Shown here: positions 43,659 through 53,085 of the stretch, in pieces
Layout of the letters: every line of letters starts with the position of its first letter
Position numbering within the stretch: the stretch's first letter is position 1
Assembly: GCF_963664415.1 (NCBI RefSeq)
Contig: NZ_OY761445.1
Span: 2,010,501-2,074,500 of the forward strand
DNA from: an uncultured Desulfobacter sp.
GTDB lineage: Bacteria > Desulfobacterota > Desulfobacteria > Desulfobacterales > Desulfobacteraceae
Length of the DNA stretch: 64,000 nucleotides
Direction: 5' to 3'
The notes under the pieces: model-generated
The model's database searches: none
The model's input: the letters and a program-made list of their open reading frames with translations, nothing else
What the model was told of the DNA's origin: nothing
Made by a program: the position numbers and the translations under genes

Positions 43659-45179
43659 GTGTCGGGGAAACCAATAACCGAACAACAGATAAGGATATAC
43701 ATGTCAGCAAGAAGCAAAGGAACTATTCAGGTCACAGCAGCCGCAAAGGCTGGAATATCAGAACGTTCAGGACGTAGAATCGAAAATGGCAATATTTCTC
43801 AAGGAGACAAACCCATGCGTCATTGGCGTACACGCAAGGACCACTTTAAAGGGGTTTGGGAAAATGAGGTCGTTCCGATGCTGGAACAAAACGCCGAACT
43901 TCAGCCGTTAACGTTATTTGAGCATTTTGCAGGTAAATATCCTGAAAAATTCCAGCGGTCCAAACTGCGTACATTCCAACGTAAGGTTAAAAAATGGAAA
44001 GCGCTTAACGGATCAGGCAAAGAAGTAATGTTTTTGCAGGAAAAAATTCCTGGGCGTATGGGGTTATCAGATTTTACAAAGCTAAAAAAAGTAACAATCA
44101 CGATCAACGGAGAGCCTTTGAATCACCTACTTTATCATTTTCGCTTAATTTACAGCGGTTGGTGCCATGTCAAAGTGGTCCTCGGAGGAGAATCATTTAC
44201 CGCACTCAGTGAGGGATTACAGGACGCTTTTTGGCGGCTGGGAGGGGTCCCAACAGAGCATCGTACAGACAGCCTGTCTGCTGCTTTCAAGAATTTGACC
44301 AAAGATGCGAAGGAAGATGTCACCAAGCGTTATGAGGAGCTATTCAACCATTATGGCTTGGTCCCGACCCGAAATAATAGGGGGAAGGGGCATGAAAACG
44401 GCGGAGTTGAGTCACCACACGGCCACTTAAAGAATAGAATTCACCAAGCCTTATTGCTCCGGAATTCTGTTGATTTTGAATCTGTATCGGCCTATCAGCA
44501 GTGGCTGGATATCATTGTAAGGGATATCAATGCCCGCAATGCAGATAAGATTGCACAGGAACGTAAGTACTTGAAAGAACTTCCTCTTCAGAGGACCGTT
44601 GATTATACTGAAAAAGTGGTCGGAGTCAGCACGACCAGCACAATTCTGGTAAAACGCGTCATTTATACGGTCCCATCCCGCTTGATAGGAGAAAAGCTGC
44701 GCCTTCATATTTACCATGACAAGATTGAAGCCTACCTTGGAACAACCTACGTCATCACGTTACCCCGAAAATATTCACCAGATAATAATCGGCGTACTCG
44801 CAGTGTGGATTACCGGCACGTCATAGGCAGCCTGGAGCGAAAACCCCAAGCGTTTCGCTATTCACAGCTAAGGGATGACCTGCTGCCCAGTGACACTTAC
44901 CGGCTTATATGGGATCAGCTTGACCAAACCCTTGATCCCCGTACCGCCTGTAAAAGCATCGTGGGTATATTGTCTCTGGCGAACCGGACCGACCAGGAGA
45001 CGGAATTGGGTGATTATATTCTTGAAAAAATGATGGATAACCATATTCCGGCGCTTCATGAACTTCAAAAAAAATTTAACAAAAAAGAAAAGGAAATACC
45101 GGAAATAAATATGGTGGCTGTCTCAGGAGAAGATTACAATATCCTGCTTTCTTCGCATTCATTTACGGAGGTGTTTTGA
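43659..45179 (+). CDS. istA: IS21 transposase IstA
   Basis: 506 residues. The N-terminal HTH region is VTAAAKAGISERSGRRIENG. The DDE core includes LIYSGWCHVKVVLGGESFTA, the 'GGVPTEHRTDSLSAAF' segment with the second Asp, and RNNRGKGHENGGVESPHGHL with the Glu. The start is a GTG with GGAGG upstream. The stop overlaps the istB start by 4 bp. Confidence 0.92.
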   Translation: MSGKPITEQQIRIYMSARSKGTIQVTAAAKAGISERSGRRIENGNISQGDKPMRHWRTRKDHFKGVWENEVVPMLEQNAELQPLTLFEHFAGKYPEKFQRSKLRTFQRKVKKWKALNGSGKEVMFLQEKIPGRMGLSDFTKLKKVTITINGEPLNHLLYHFRLIYSGWCHVKVVLGGESFTALSEGLQDAFWRLGGVPTEHRTDSLSAAFKNLTKDAKEDVTKRYEELFNHYGLVPTRNNRGKGHENGGVESPHGHLKNRIHQALLLRNSVDFESVSAYQQWLDIIVRDINARNADKIAQERKYLKELPLQRTVDYTEKVVGVSTTSTILVKRVIYTVPSRLIGEKLRLHIYHDKIEAYLGTTYVITLPRKYSPDNNRRTRSVDYRHVIGSLERKPQAFRYSQLRDDLLPSDTYRLIWDQLDQTLDPRTACKSIVGILSLANRTDQETELGDYILEKMMDNHIPALHELQKKFNKKEKEIPEINMVAVSGEDYNILLSSHSFTEVF

Positions 45180-45985
45180 TGGCAAGTACTGAAACTCTTC
45201 CCGTATTGCTCAAACAACTGCGTCTTTCAACCATAGCCCGGCTATGGGAACCCACGCTCTCCCGTGCTCAGGAGGAACATTGGAACCCGGCGCAGTATTT
45301 GGCGACTCTATGTGAGCAAGAGATCAATGAGCGCTACAGCCGGCGTATTGCCCGTTTTACAAAAGAATCCCGTCTTCCGGTGGGTAAAAGCCTTGAAACA
45401 TTTAATTTTAACCACACTCCGGCAATACGTCAGGAAAAAATAGAGGCCCTGGCCCAAAACAGCGATTGGGTAAACCGTGCAGAGAACCTTTTATTTTTTG
45501 GCCCTAGCGGCGTTGGAAAAACCCACCTGGCGGCTGCCATATCTCACGCATTAATAGAACAGTCAATTCGGGTACGTCATTTCACGACAACCGCACTTGT
45601 TCAAAAAATGCAGCAGGCCCGTGCTGATTTGCAGCTTGAATCATTTTTATCCAAACTCGATAAATACGCGGTCATTGTCCTTGATGACCTGGGCTATGTC
45701 AAAAAAAGCGATACGGAAACTCATGTGCTTTTCGAACTGATCGCCCATAGGTATGAGACGGGAAGTATGATTATCACATCCAATCAGCCATTTGGGGAAT
45801 GGGACAAAATCTTTTCTGATCCGTCAATGACTGTAGCAGCTATCGATAGAGTGGTTCACCATTCGATCATTATCGAAATACAGGCAGACAGCTACCGCAA
45901 ACGTCAGGCAATTTCCAGGAATATAAGAATTCCCCTTAAGCCGGAACCTACCCAAGAAGATAATAACAAAACCACAGAAAGATGA
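45176..45985 (+). CDS. istB: IS21 helper ATPase IstB
   Basis: 269 residues. AAA+ (DnaC-like) ATPase with Walker A FFGPSGVGKTHLAAAI, Walker B YAVIVLDDLGYVKK and sensor TGSMIITSNQPFGEW. It activates IstA and directs target choice. It overlaps istA and is intact. Confidence 0.93.
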   Translation: MMASTETLPVLLKQLRLSTIARLWEPTLSRAQEEHWNPAQYLATLCEQEINERYSRRIARFTKESRLPVGKSLETFNFNHTPAIRQEKIEALAQNSDWVNRAENLLFFGPSGVGKTHLAAAISHALIEQSIRVRHFTTTALVQKMQQARADLQLESFLSKLDKYAVIVLDDLGYVKKSDTETHVLFELIAHRYETGSMIITSNQPFGEWDKIFSDPSMTVAAIDRVVHHSIIIEIQADSYRKRQAISRNIRIPLKPEPTQEDNNKTTER

Positions 45986-45989
45986 TTCC

Positions 45990-46253
45990 ATGAAAATAGA
46001 TATTTACAACACCGCCAAGCAGAGGCTGGAAACCATTGATATTGAAATCACAGAAGAAAACAGCACTTGGTTTGATGACTGCGTGGATAGTGATTCTGTT
46101 ATGAGAATCACTGATTTTGAAGAAGGATTGCTGATTGAACAGTGCAATTACGACTATCCAATTTGGCTTTATGATATATCCCGGGATGACATTGGTCACA
46201 ATCGTCAGAGGGCTCAAGAACTGTTACCAATATATCGTGAGAATCAACCATAA
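45990..46253 (+). CDS. Small passenger protein of the IS21 element, unknown
   Basis: 87 residues, 4 bp behind istB and in the same operon. Strongly acidic start (IDIYNTAKQRLETIDIEITE), then CVDSDSVMRITDFEEGLLIE and YPIWLYDISRDDIGHN. I recognise no family. Position between istB and the right end marks it as cargo or an accessory of the element. No strong RBS; translation may be coupled to istB. Confidence 0.55.
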   Translation: MKIDIYNTAKQRLETIDIEITEENSTWFDDCVDSDSVMRITDFEEGLLIEQCNYDYPIWLYDISRDDIGHNRQRAQELLPIYRENQP

Positions 46254-46335
46254 TTTTTGAAAAGCGTAGTACGTTTATCTATAAACAAGGAAATAGCAGG
46301 GATGTCAGCCTGGTGTTTGGAAATAGGAGAGAATC

Positions 46336-46533
46336 ATGCGAGGTGGTTATAGGGGAAAACCAAAGCCTAAATTGCCGGCACATCTAAAGCGTGTTCATGT
46401 GAATGCCCGCATTCAGCGGTGGATGCTTGACGAGCTCAAAAAAAGAGGCGAGGTTGGGATCGTTTTGGAATATATATTGATTGACGCAGGCTTTAAGTAC
46501 CAGCCTGAAAAAAGAGAAGACAGGCCAGTTTAA
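46336..46533 (+). CDS. Small basic passenger protein of the IS21 element, possible RHH
   Basis: 65 residues; RBS AGGAGA. Basic N-terminus (RGKPKPKLPAHLKR), then VHVNARIQRWMLDELKKRGE and VGIVLEYILIDAGF, a strand-helix-helix pattern like ribbon-helix-helix DNA-binding proteins. It might regulate the element or bind its ends. Function inferred from the pattern only. Confidence 0.5.
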   Translation: MRGGYRGKPKPKLPAHLKRVHVNARIQRWMLDELKKRGEVGIVLEYILIDAGFKYQPEKREDRPV

Positions 46534-46568
46534 CGCATATTTTAGAAATCCGTCCTTCAATAATCAAA

Positions 46569-46709
46569 TTTTCCCTTACCCTCAAAAAAATCTTCGCGAA
46601 GTGGAAGGATAAGTCAAGGGAAAAATGGGAGGGACCCTCTGGGAGGAACCGATTTTTTCCTTGATTTATCCTGGAACGAAGTTACAAATTTTTGGGGGTA
46701 AGGGTAAAA
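46569..46709. repeat. 141-bp foldback (MITE-like) repeat nested in the IS21
   Basis: The left arm TTTTCCCTTACCCTCAAAAA pairs with the right end TTTTTGGGGGTAAGGGTAAA, and pairing continues through GGATAAGTCAAGG/CCTTGATTTATCC to GGGACCC/TCTGGGAGG at the centre. Non-coding. It lies between the last passenger gene and the right terminal sites. Confidence 0.75.
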
Positions 46710-46916
46710 ATACAGTGTATGAGACGACAATTACCGATCCTAAAATCCATTTAATGTGGTTTAACAGACGTCAATTACAATGAAGTATTGAGTCAGTCTG
46801 CGTAAAGATCGGAACAAAAACGGAACAGGATTTATGCACTCAAAAAGCATTTATTGATATAAAAAAACCGGACAAGATAATTGACGCGAACCGGACAAAG
46901 TAATTGACATTTGATA

Positions 46917-47352
46917 ATTCTTTTTGAGAGATTAGGATATATTCTTTAAGCGTGGGAATTGTTTGATAGTAACTGAACTTTTTCCCTCTATCAAATGCTT
47001 CCGTTGAATCTGAAAGAATTTCCATGATGACAACCGGGTTTGTCAGTGTGTCAAATTCATTATCTTCAAACTCTGCATCACCGCAAAATATGACAACATC
47101 AGGGTAAGCATAGCTATCTTGAATTTTTACCCGCATATCATTGGAGAATAGATCACAGGCGAATTTATTCGCCTCAAATTTGTTTCCTATTTTTCTTGTG
47201 AGATTAACATTGATACGGTTATGATTCCGCTTAGCTCCGGTCATGGCAAAAACTTCACCGTTAAAAAATTCATGTTTAAATTCAGAATTTCTCTCAAAAT
47301 CAAGATATTCCCCCGGTGTCATTTTGTTTTTCCCCTGCGGTTGTGCGTTCAT
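46917..47352 (-). pseudogene. 5' part of Uma2-family nuclease gene split by IS21
   Basis: RBS AAGGAT. It encodes MTPGEYLDFERNSEFKHEFF then NGEVFAMTGAKRNHNRINVN and YPDVVIFCGDAEFEDNEFDT. This is the Uma2 (DUF820) PD-(D/E)XK fold, with catalytic-type Glu in HEFFNGEV and Asp in YAYPDVV, through EYILISQKE. The frame then runs into the IS21 end. The rest of the gene is at 43403-43555. Confidence 0.88.
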
Positions 47353-47602
47353 ATCCTTTCCCTCTATTCAGATTTTATAAACCCATCATCCGTCATAATA
47401 ACGGTATCCGGAATTGTGTCAAATTGTAATTTTAGCTGTTCATCTCATTCATGTTCTCTTTTACAATTGGATTTAAAATTCATGGGTGTTATTTGCAACC
47501 GTTTTTCCTGCTAAAGGGTTTGTCAAAAAGTTTGTAAAAAAAGTTATGAACGCCTTCCTTAGACTGATACAATCAACTGGATAGTATGGGTGTTCCGTTT
47601 TA
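47353..47602 (-). other. Junction region with relic of a DUF4198 gene start
   Basis: On the minus strand 47460-47424 reads GAGAACATGAATGAGATGAA then CAGCTAAAATTAC, nearly the leader and first codons (ATGAGATTAACAGCTAAAAT) of the DUF4198 gene at 61342. Upstream sequence to 47602 also aligns with 61343-61480. The rest of that gene is gone. Downstream a partial frame ends DTIPDTVIMTDDGFIKSE, perhaps the tail of a small gene preceding uma2. Confidence 0.55.
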
Positions 47603-48761
47603 TTAAAATCTATATGTTAACTGGACACCGATTTCCCTTGGTTCTGAGTAGATATCATAAGATCCACTAGCATGACCAAGTAAATCATACTCTTTATCAA
47701 AAATATTTTTTGCGTATAAATAGATATCATAATGTTCCGCCTCATAACCAACTTTTGCATTTACTAATTCATAAGCGTCTCTTTTATAATCATTTTCAGG
47801 ATCTAAATACATATCTCCATATCCGCTGATATCAGCACTCGCATAAAAGCCATTGCCGGCTCTATATAACGCACCTATATTAAAGCTATATTCAGGAGAA
47901 TATTGTGCTCTGTTGCCACTTAAATCTTCTGTCCCGTCATGGTATTTATCAAAAGAGATATCATTGTAAGAAAAGCCTGCAAATAAATTCAGTGACTTTG
48001 TTGCCTGAAAGTTTAATGAGATTTCAACGCCTTGTGACGTAGCTTCTGCTGCATTCCCATATATCTCCTCTGTACCACCTGTTGTAGGATAATATACATA
48101 AACCTGCAAATCGCTTATATTCATATAGTAAAGTGAAATATCATAGACTAATCTTTTACCTAAACCTGAACCTTTCAAACCCACTTCATAAGAGTATAAG
48201 GTCTCTTTATCATACGTTTTTGAATAGCCTTCTGCAGCTCCCGTATTAAATCCACCTGGTCGATATCCTTTTGAGATAGTTGCATAAGTCATTATATTTT
48301 CTGAGATATCATAAGTTAAACCTAATTTTGGTGATAATTCATTTTCACTATTTTCTATGGTTTCAGCAGAATCTTTATATTCTTGCTCAACTTCATCATA
48401 TCGTAACCCACCCAATACAGATAATTTATCACTAAGTTTATATATAAGATGTGAAAATAAACCTATGGAATCAATTTCACTATCGCTAGTACTAGTTTGA
48501 ATAGAGGATTTCCACCATTTATCACTATTATTGACTTCATGTATATCCTGTGTTTCTGCAAAAAGACCGGATACAAGTTTTATCTTGTCGTTTTCATAAT
48601 TTAATTTTAGTTCTTCTGACAATGATTCATGCGTTGAATCAACTATGACATGCATTCTATTTGCATAATCGGCTGTAAAATCCCAGTCATTTGCTTGTAT
48701 TTCTTCGTATTTTCTATGTGCAGTCGTAGAGCTTAAAGACAGTTTATCATTTATATTATAA
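47603..48761 (-). pseudogene. TonB-dependent receptor, 3' segment (of three)
   Basis: It carries the barrel from YNINDKLSLSSTTAHRKYEE to the C-terminal REIGVQLTYRF. It is separated from its middle segment by an IS1634-type element; TTATAA (48756-48761) is one copy of the target duplication. In-frame sum of the three segments after removing both insertions and one copy of each duplication: 603+272+1153 = 2028 bp, 675 residues. AT-rich, unlike the receptors at 29-34 kb. Confidence 0.88.
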
Positions 48762-50678
48762 CGTATTTTCCGCACCTTCAATCGACAAAACACATACAAT
48801 TTTAAATAATATAAAATCAACATGTTAACCTGATTTTCAAACACTTCACAAAAGTATAATAAATAAAAAAAGTTTGTCTAGACAAACACCAATTATTTAG
48901 TTTATGGTGCTCCCCAAAAAAAACTCAAAACGAAGAGGGAGCAAAATATGAACATCCCAGGTACCGAGGAATGGAATTTCACAGATGTAAAATTTCTTCC
49001 GATTTTCAAAGAGTACGCCAAACGTATCAATCTGGTTGAAACGATCAATACCATGACAGATAGCAAAATGGATCTATCGCCAGGTGATGCGGTGCTTGGG
49101 ATGATTATGGATACGGTCTCCGGAAGGACTCCTTTGTACAGACTTGAAGAAGCTTTCGACGAAATGGATACCGAGTTGCTTTTTGGCAAACCCATCAGCC
49201 CCGATAAATTTAACGACACAAATCTGGGGCGGGTATTGGACAAACTTTTTGAGACTGGAACTCAAAAGATATTTTCCCAGATTTCCCAAAACGCCATTGG
49301 TTGTTTTAAACTGGATACGCGCCACCACCACTTTGATACGACCTCTGTCTCCGTCTTTGGCGCTTACGAAGATCACCCCGATACGCAATTGAATATCACC
49401 TACGGTTACAGCAAGGATAAACGTCCGGATTTGAAGCAGTTCATGGTGTCCATGTTGTGTGTAGACCGAAATATTCCGATCATAGGAAAAACCCAGGACG
49501 GGAATGCTTCAGACAAGACCCTGAACAATGAGCTTTTATCTCATATCTCATCACACATGGCCGAACATGGGTTCAAGCCCGGTGCCTCCATTTATGTTGC
49601 AGATTCAGCCTTTGTGACCACAGATAATCTTATAGCTGCGGAGGGAAACGGCATCCGTTTTTTAAGCCGATTGCCAGCTAATTTCAATGAATGTAAGCAT
49701 GCCATTGCCCAGGCTGTTGCAGCCGACAACTGGGTTGATATTGGGGCTTTGGCCGAAAGCCAAAGCGAAAAGAAACCGCCCGCATCCTATCGTTATTATG
49801 AAACAACCGCTACCATTGGTGATGGGGCCTACCGGGCCATTGTATATCACTCCAGTGCCCATGATAAAAGGCGTCAGAAACGCATCGACCGAATATTAAA
49901 AACCAGCAAAGACCAGCTGGAAAAGAAAATCAAAGAGGCGACTCTCCAACCCTTCAAATGTCGCCCGGATGCAGAGGTGGCAGCCGGCACTTTGGTCAAA
50001 GCAGCAGACAAAAGCCTTTACAACTTGCGAGCAGAGATCATTGACGTACCCAAATACGGCAAAGGACGTCCCAAAAAAGGGGAAGCCAGGAAGCCGAAAT
50101 CCATTGAATATGAACTGAAGGCAACTGTCGAAGAAGATCCAGAAAAAACAGAAAAGATCAGACTTGAAGCGGGCTGTTTTGTACTCATAACCAACGTTCC
50201 GGCCCAGGCTGACGAACAGGAGTGGCCAGGAGTCGAGCTCCTCAGGCTTTACAAAGAACAGGATGGGATCGAAAAAAATTTCGGGTTCCTGAAAGATCCA
50301 GCCATTGTGAATGCCATCTTTCTGAAGAAGCCGAAACGGGTGGAAGCGCTTGGGCTAATTCTCCTGCTTTCTTTGTTGCTCTGGCGGCTAATAGAACGAA
50401 ACTTGAAGCTGCATGTAAAAAAGACGGGGAAACGGTTGCCTGGCTGGAAAAAAAAGCCCACAAATAGTCCGACGGCCTTTATGATGACTACGAAGTTTCT
50501 TAGCATATTAGTTATAACCGTTGGAAGACAACGAAAATTAGCAAAGCCGCTAAATGATACTCAAGTGCAGTACCTTAGAGCCTTGGACGTCCCGCCGGAA
50601 TGCTTTTTTGTTCCGTAAGAGCTGTGCAAACGCTGAATAAATTGTCAAAGAACCATAAAATTGAGTGCGGAATGTACG
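48762..50678 (+). mobile_element. IS1634-type insertion sequence, 1.92 kb
   Basis: The ends are imperfect inverted repeats (CGTATTTTCCGCAC at left; the right end reads CGTACATTCCGCAC on the other strand). It is flanked by TTATAA direct repeats at 48756-48761 and 50679-50684. One long transposase gene fills it. It splits the receptor frame. Confidence 0.87.
48948..50618 (+). CDS. IS1634-family DDE transposase
   Basis: 556 residues. The N-terminal DUF4277-type region (FLPIFKEYAKRINLVETINT, MIMDTVSGRTPLYRLEEAFD) precedes the IS4-type core: FDTTSVSVFGAYEDHP with the first Asp, PIIGKTQDGNASDKTL, IYVADSAFVTTDNL with the second Asp, and LLRLYKEQDGIEKNFGFLKD with the Glu. Complete and apparently functional. 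Confidence 0.92.
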   Translation: MNIPGTEEWNFTDVKFLPIFKEYAKRINLVETINTMTDSKMDLSPGDAVLGMIMDTVSGRTPLYRLEEAFDEMDTELLFGKPISPDKFNDTNLGRVLDKLFETGTQKIFSQISQNAIGCFKLDTRHHHFDTTSVSVFGAYEDHPDTQLNITYGYSKDKRPDLKQFMVSMLCVDRNIPIIGKTQDGNASDKTLNNELLSHISSHMAEHGFKPGASIYVADSAFVTTDNLIAAEGNGIRFLSRLPANFNECKHAIAQAVAADNWVDIGALAESQSEKKPPASYRYYETTATIGDGAYRAIVYHSSAHDKRRQKRIDRILKTSKDQLEKKIKEATLQPFKCRPDAEVAAGTLVKAADKSLYNLRAEIIDVPKYGKGRPKKGEARKPKSIEYELKATVEEDPEKTEKIRLEAGCFVLITNVPAQADEQEWPGVELLRLYKEQDGIEKNFGFLKDPAIVNAIFLKKPKRVEALGLILLLSLLLWRLIERNLKLHVKKTGKRLPGWKKKPTNSPTAFMMTTKFLSILVITVGRQRKLAKPLNDTQVQYLRALDVPPECFFVP

Positions 50679-50953
50679 TTATAAGAGATATTTAAAGCAT
50701 TTAATAAAACTTCATGGTTTTGATAGGTATCAAAATCTGAAGCAACTTCCCTATTGTTATTTGTTGAAGAATTTATCTTTGTTGCTCCATTATCATACTT
50801 TATTTTTGAAGATATTAAAGAGGCTTCCAAATTATCCGTAGGTGTCCATCTTAAATGTATCTTACCATAGTTGTGTTCTTGGTCATTTTCTGTTTCATTT
50901 GTATATGTATTGTCAATAAAGCCATCCTTTTCATAGTGTTTTGCCGCTATACC
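50679..50953 (-). pseudogene. TonB-dependent receptor, middle segment (of three)
   Basis: On the minus strand: IAAKHYEKDGFIDNTYTNET, then YGKIHLRWTPTDNLEASLIS and VLLNALNISYN. It is framed by the two insertion sequences. 50951-50953 (ACC) is the target duplication of the IS3 element and 50679-50684 that of the IS1634 element. Confidence 0.85.
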
Positions 50954-51043
50954 TTATAATGGACCCCAGAATTTGAACCAGTTGCTAAGCTACACATAAG
51001 GTGTTAAAAGCCCGGTTCAAATTTTTACCGAAAAAGGAGGTTC

Positions 51044-51328
51044 ATGAGGAAAAACTACACCGGAAAGTTCAAAGCTAAAATTGCAATTCAAATGATTCGA
51101 GAACAGGACACAGTAGCTGAGTTATCATCTAAATATGAAGTTCACAGATCCTTGCTGACAAGGTGGAAGAAAGAAGCCTTAGAAGGATTACCAGGTGTAT
51201 TTTCAACTGCAAAAAAGAAAACCGAAAATGATAATCAAAAATTGATAGACGAATTGTATAAGCAAATAGGTCAGCTCAAAGTTGAGAATGACTGGTTAAA
51301 AAAAAAGGGTGATACAATCAATCTCTGA
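51044..51328 (+). CDS. IS3-family OrfA (HTH)
   Basis: 94 residues; RBS AAAGGAGG. HTH YTGKFKAKIAIQMIREQDTV and AELSSKYEVHRSLLTRWKKE, followed by a leucine-zipper-like QKLIDELYKQIGQLKVENDW. Near its end an A9-G run (AAAAAAAAAGGG) provides a -1 slippery site leading into orfB. Confidence 0.9.
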   Translation: MRKNYTGKFKAKIAIQMIREQDTVAELSSKYEVHRSLLTRWKKEALEGLPGVFSTAKKKTENDNQKLIDELYKQIGQLKVENDWLKKKGDTINL

Positions 51329-52145
51329 TAGAAGGGAACTAATAGATAGAAATCACTCAGGAATCAGTATTAACAGGCAATGTGAGTTACTCAAGGTTTC
51401 AAAAGGGGCCTTGTATTACAAGCCCAAAACATTGGATTCGTATACGCTCTCCCTTATGGATTTATTGGATGAGCAGCATACCAAAACTCCCTTTTACGGA
51501 AGCCGGAGGCTCACGGCCTACCTGAACAGCCAGGGGCATTTGGTAAACAGGAAGCGGGTACAACGCCTGATGAGGCTGATGCGGATCGAAGCCATTTACC
51601 CGAAACCAAAGACAACAAGGAGAAATGAAAACCATAAAATCTACCCTTATTTGCTTAAAGATATCGTAATTGATAAGCCGAATCAGGTGTGGAGCACCGA
51701 CATCACATATATCAGAATTGGTAATGGATTTATGTATTTAACCGCCGTAATGGATTGGTTCAGCAGGTATGTCCTGTCATGGCGTCTCAGTAACACAATG
51801 GAAAACACATTCTGCATTGAGGCCCTTGAGGAAGCATTACGGTTCTCGACACCTGGCATTTTTAACACAGATCAGGGAAGTCAATTTACTTCTCTGAAAT
51901 ACTTGAAAATACTGCAAGATAAAAATGTCAAAATCAGCATGGATTCAAAAGGCAGGGCCCTTGACAATGTTTTTGTAGAACGACTGTGGCGAACCATAAA
52001 ATACGAGGAAATCTATCTGAAGGATTACCGTACAATGAATGAAGCCTACCAATCGTTGAAAGCATTTATAAGGTTTTACAATCAGGAAAGGCTCCACCAG
52101 GCCCTGGGATATAAGGTGCCAATGGCAATCTACCATGCGGTTTAA
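51309..52145 (+). CDS. IS3-family OrfB transposase (DDE)
   Basis: 278 residues, overlapping orfA by 20 bp in the -1 frame, so normally made as an OrfAB fusion by frameshifting. HTH_21-like CELLKVSKGALYYKPK. Integrase core with WSTDITYIRIGNGFMYLTAV, FNTDQGSQFTSLKYL and VFVERLWRTIKYEEIYL (D, D, E). Confidence 0.92.
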   Translation: MIQSISDRRELIDRNHSGISINRQCELLKVSKGALYYKPKTLDSYTLSLMDLLDEQHTKTPFYGSRRLTAYLNSQGHLVNRKRVQRLMRLMRIEAIYPKPKTTRRNENHKIYPYLLKDIVIDKPNQVWSTDITYIRIGNGFMYLTAVMDWFSRYVLSWRLSNTMENTFCIEALEEALRFSTPGIFNTDQGSQFTSLKYLKILQDKNVKISMDSKGRALDNVFVERLWRTIKYEEIYLKDYRTMNEAYQSLKAFIRFYNQERLHQALGYKVPMAIYHAV

Positions 52146-52482
52146 AGGATGAAGGCCAAATGCCTCCGGCGGACCCTACGGGGTATTAATTTCGCGCTAA
52201 GGCGCGAGGATTTAACGCATTAAGGACAAAAACATGGGGGAAAGGACAGCATACATCAGAGTGCATACTGTCCCCATGTTCTCGTCACCAGTCACGGCGC
52301 TCGGGTTGCTTCCCAGCATTGCCCTATCCTCCGAACTGGCGGCGGCCAAAGTATCATGATTTTATGAAATAGCAAGAGAAATCTGGTAAGGAAGGAGGTC
52401 GTCACCGCCAGATCTGACAAGGAATTTCAGAAAAATGTAGCTTAAAAAAAGTCAAAATCGGTCTTGACATTGGGTCCACTTC
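52146..52482. other. Non-coding right arm of the IS3 element
   Basis: No gene. Two hairpins are visible: CGCGCTAAGGCGCG near 52190, and GGACAGCATAC/GTGCATACTGTCC with flanking ACATGGGG/CCCCATGT at 52232-52280. The last 30 bp contain the terminal TGGACCC. Why the arm is so long is unclear. Confidence 0.5.
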
Positions 52483-53085
52483 ACCTATATAAAATTTATC
52501 TTTTACGATAGGTCCACTTGCACTTAATTTGTACTCTTGAAGATTATCACTTCCAAATTTTACGTCGGTTTTTATTCTCGTCTCATTATCGGGTTGTTTC
52601 GTGATGACATTGATAACACCCACTTCAGTATTTTTCCCGTAAAGTGTACCTTGTGGCCCTTTTAGAACTTCAACTCTTTCAATATCCATCAAAGTTTGAT
52701 CAAAACCTGTTCCGTCCGTTATCGGAACACCGTCTACGTATATTGCCGCAACAGAACTTCCCATCATCGAATCGGCATACATACCTCTCATGGTCGGTGC
52801 ATATTTTAATGTTGAATAACCTATAATATCCAGCCCGGGGGTATACCTTGCTATATCGGTTACTTCAGCTATATTTCTATCTTCTAATGTAACCTCATCA
52901 AAGACGCTCATTGATATCGGTACATCTTGTACATTTTCTTCCGTTTTTTGTGCCGTAACCGTTATACTATCCAACTCTCGTGGCGTATCTTCGGCATATA
53001 TACCTTGAGAGAATATAAGCGATACTGCAAAGCTTAAGGCTATTTTTCTTTTTAGTTTTTTTAATCCCTTTTCAGTTTTTTTCAT
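52483..53085 (-). pseudogene. TonB-dependent receptor, 5' segment (of three)
   Basis: RBS AAGGAT. The signal peptide (KIALSFAVSLIFSQGIYA) precedes LDSITVTAQKTEENVQDVPI and the plug with RVEVLKGPQGTLYGKNTEVG, up to KDKFYIG, where the IS3 element enters. The signal region is almost identical to that of the intact receptor at 57751, so the two came from one duplication. Confidence 0.88.

Larger units (their letters stand above)
43556..46916 (+). mobile_element. IS21-family element, 3.36 kb, with two passenger genes
   Basis: It is flanked by ATTCTTT direct repeats (43549-43555 and 46917-46923). Both ends have multiple inverted copies of a GACAATTA..TTG.CCGG motif: two at the left (43560-43608) and two at the right (46867-46909), the multi-site ends of IS21 elements. 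It encodes istA and istB plus two small genes not found in simple IS21, and a foldback repeat near the right end. It interrupts the uma2 gene. Confidence 0.88.
50954..52482 (+). mobile_element. IS3-family insertion sequence, 1.53 kb
   Basis: The ends contain TGGACCC in inverted orientation: TTATAATGGACCCC at left, and GAAGTGGACCC on the other strand at right. It is flanked by ACC at 50951-50953 and 52483-52485. It holds overlapping orfA and orfB, then 337 bp of non-coding sequence before the right end, long for this family. Confidence 0.82.

Noticed and set aside
52232..52280. Integron attC site or retron-like RNA in the IS3 right arm
   Set aside because: The hairpin lacks the R'/R'' core sites I would expect and there is no integrase or reverse transcriptase beside it.
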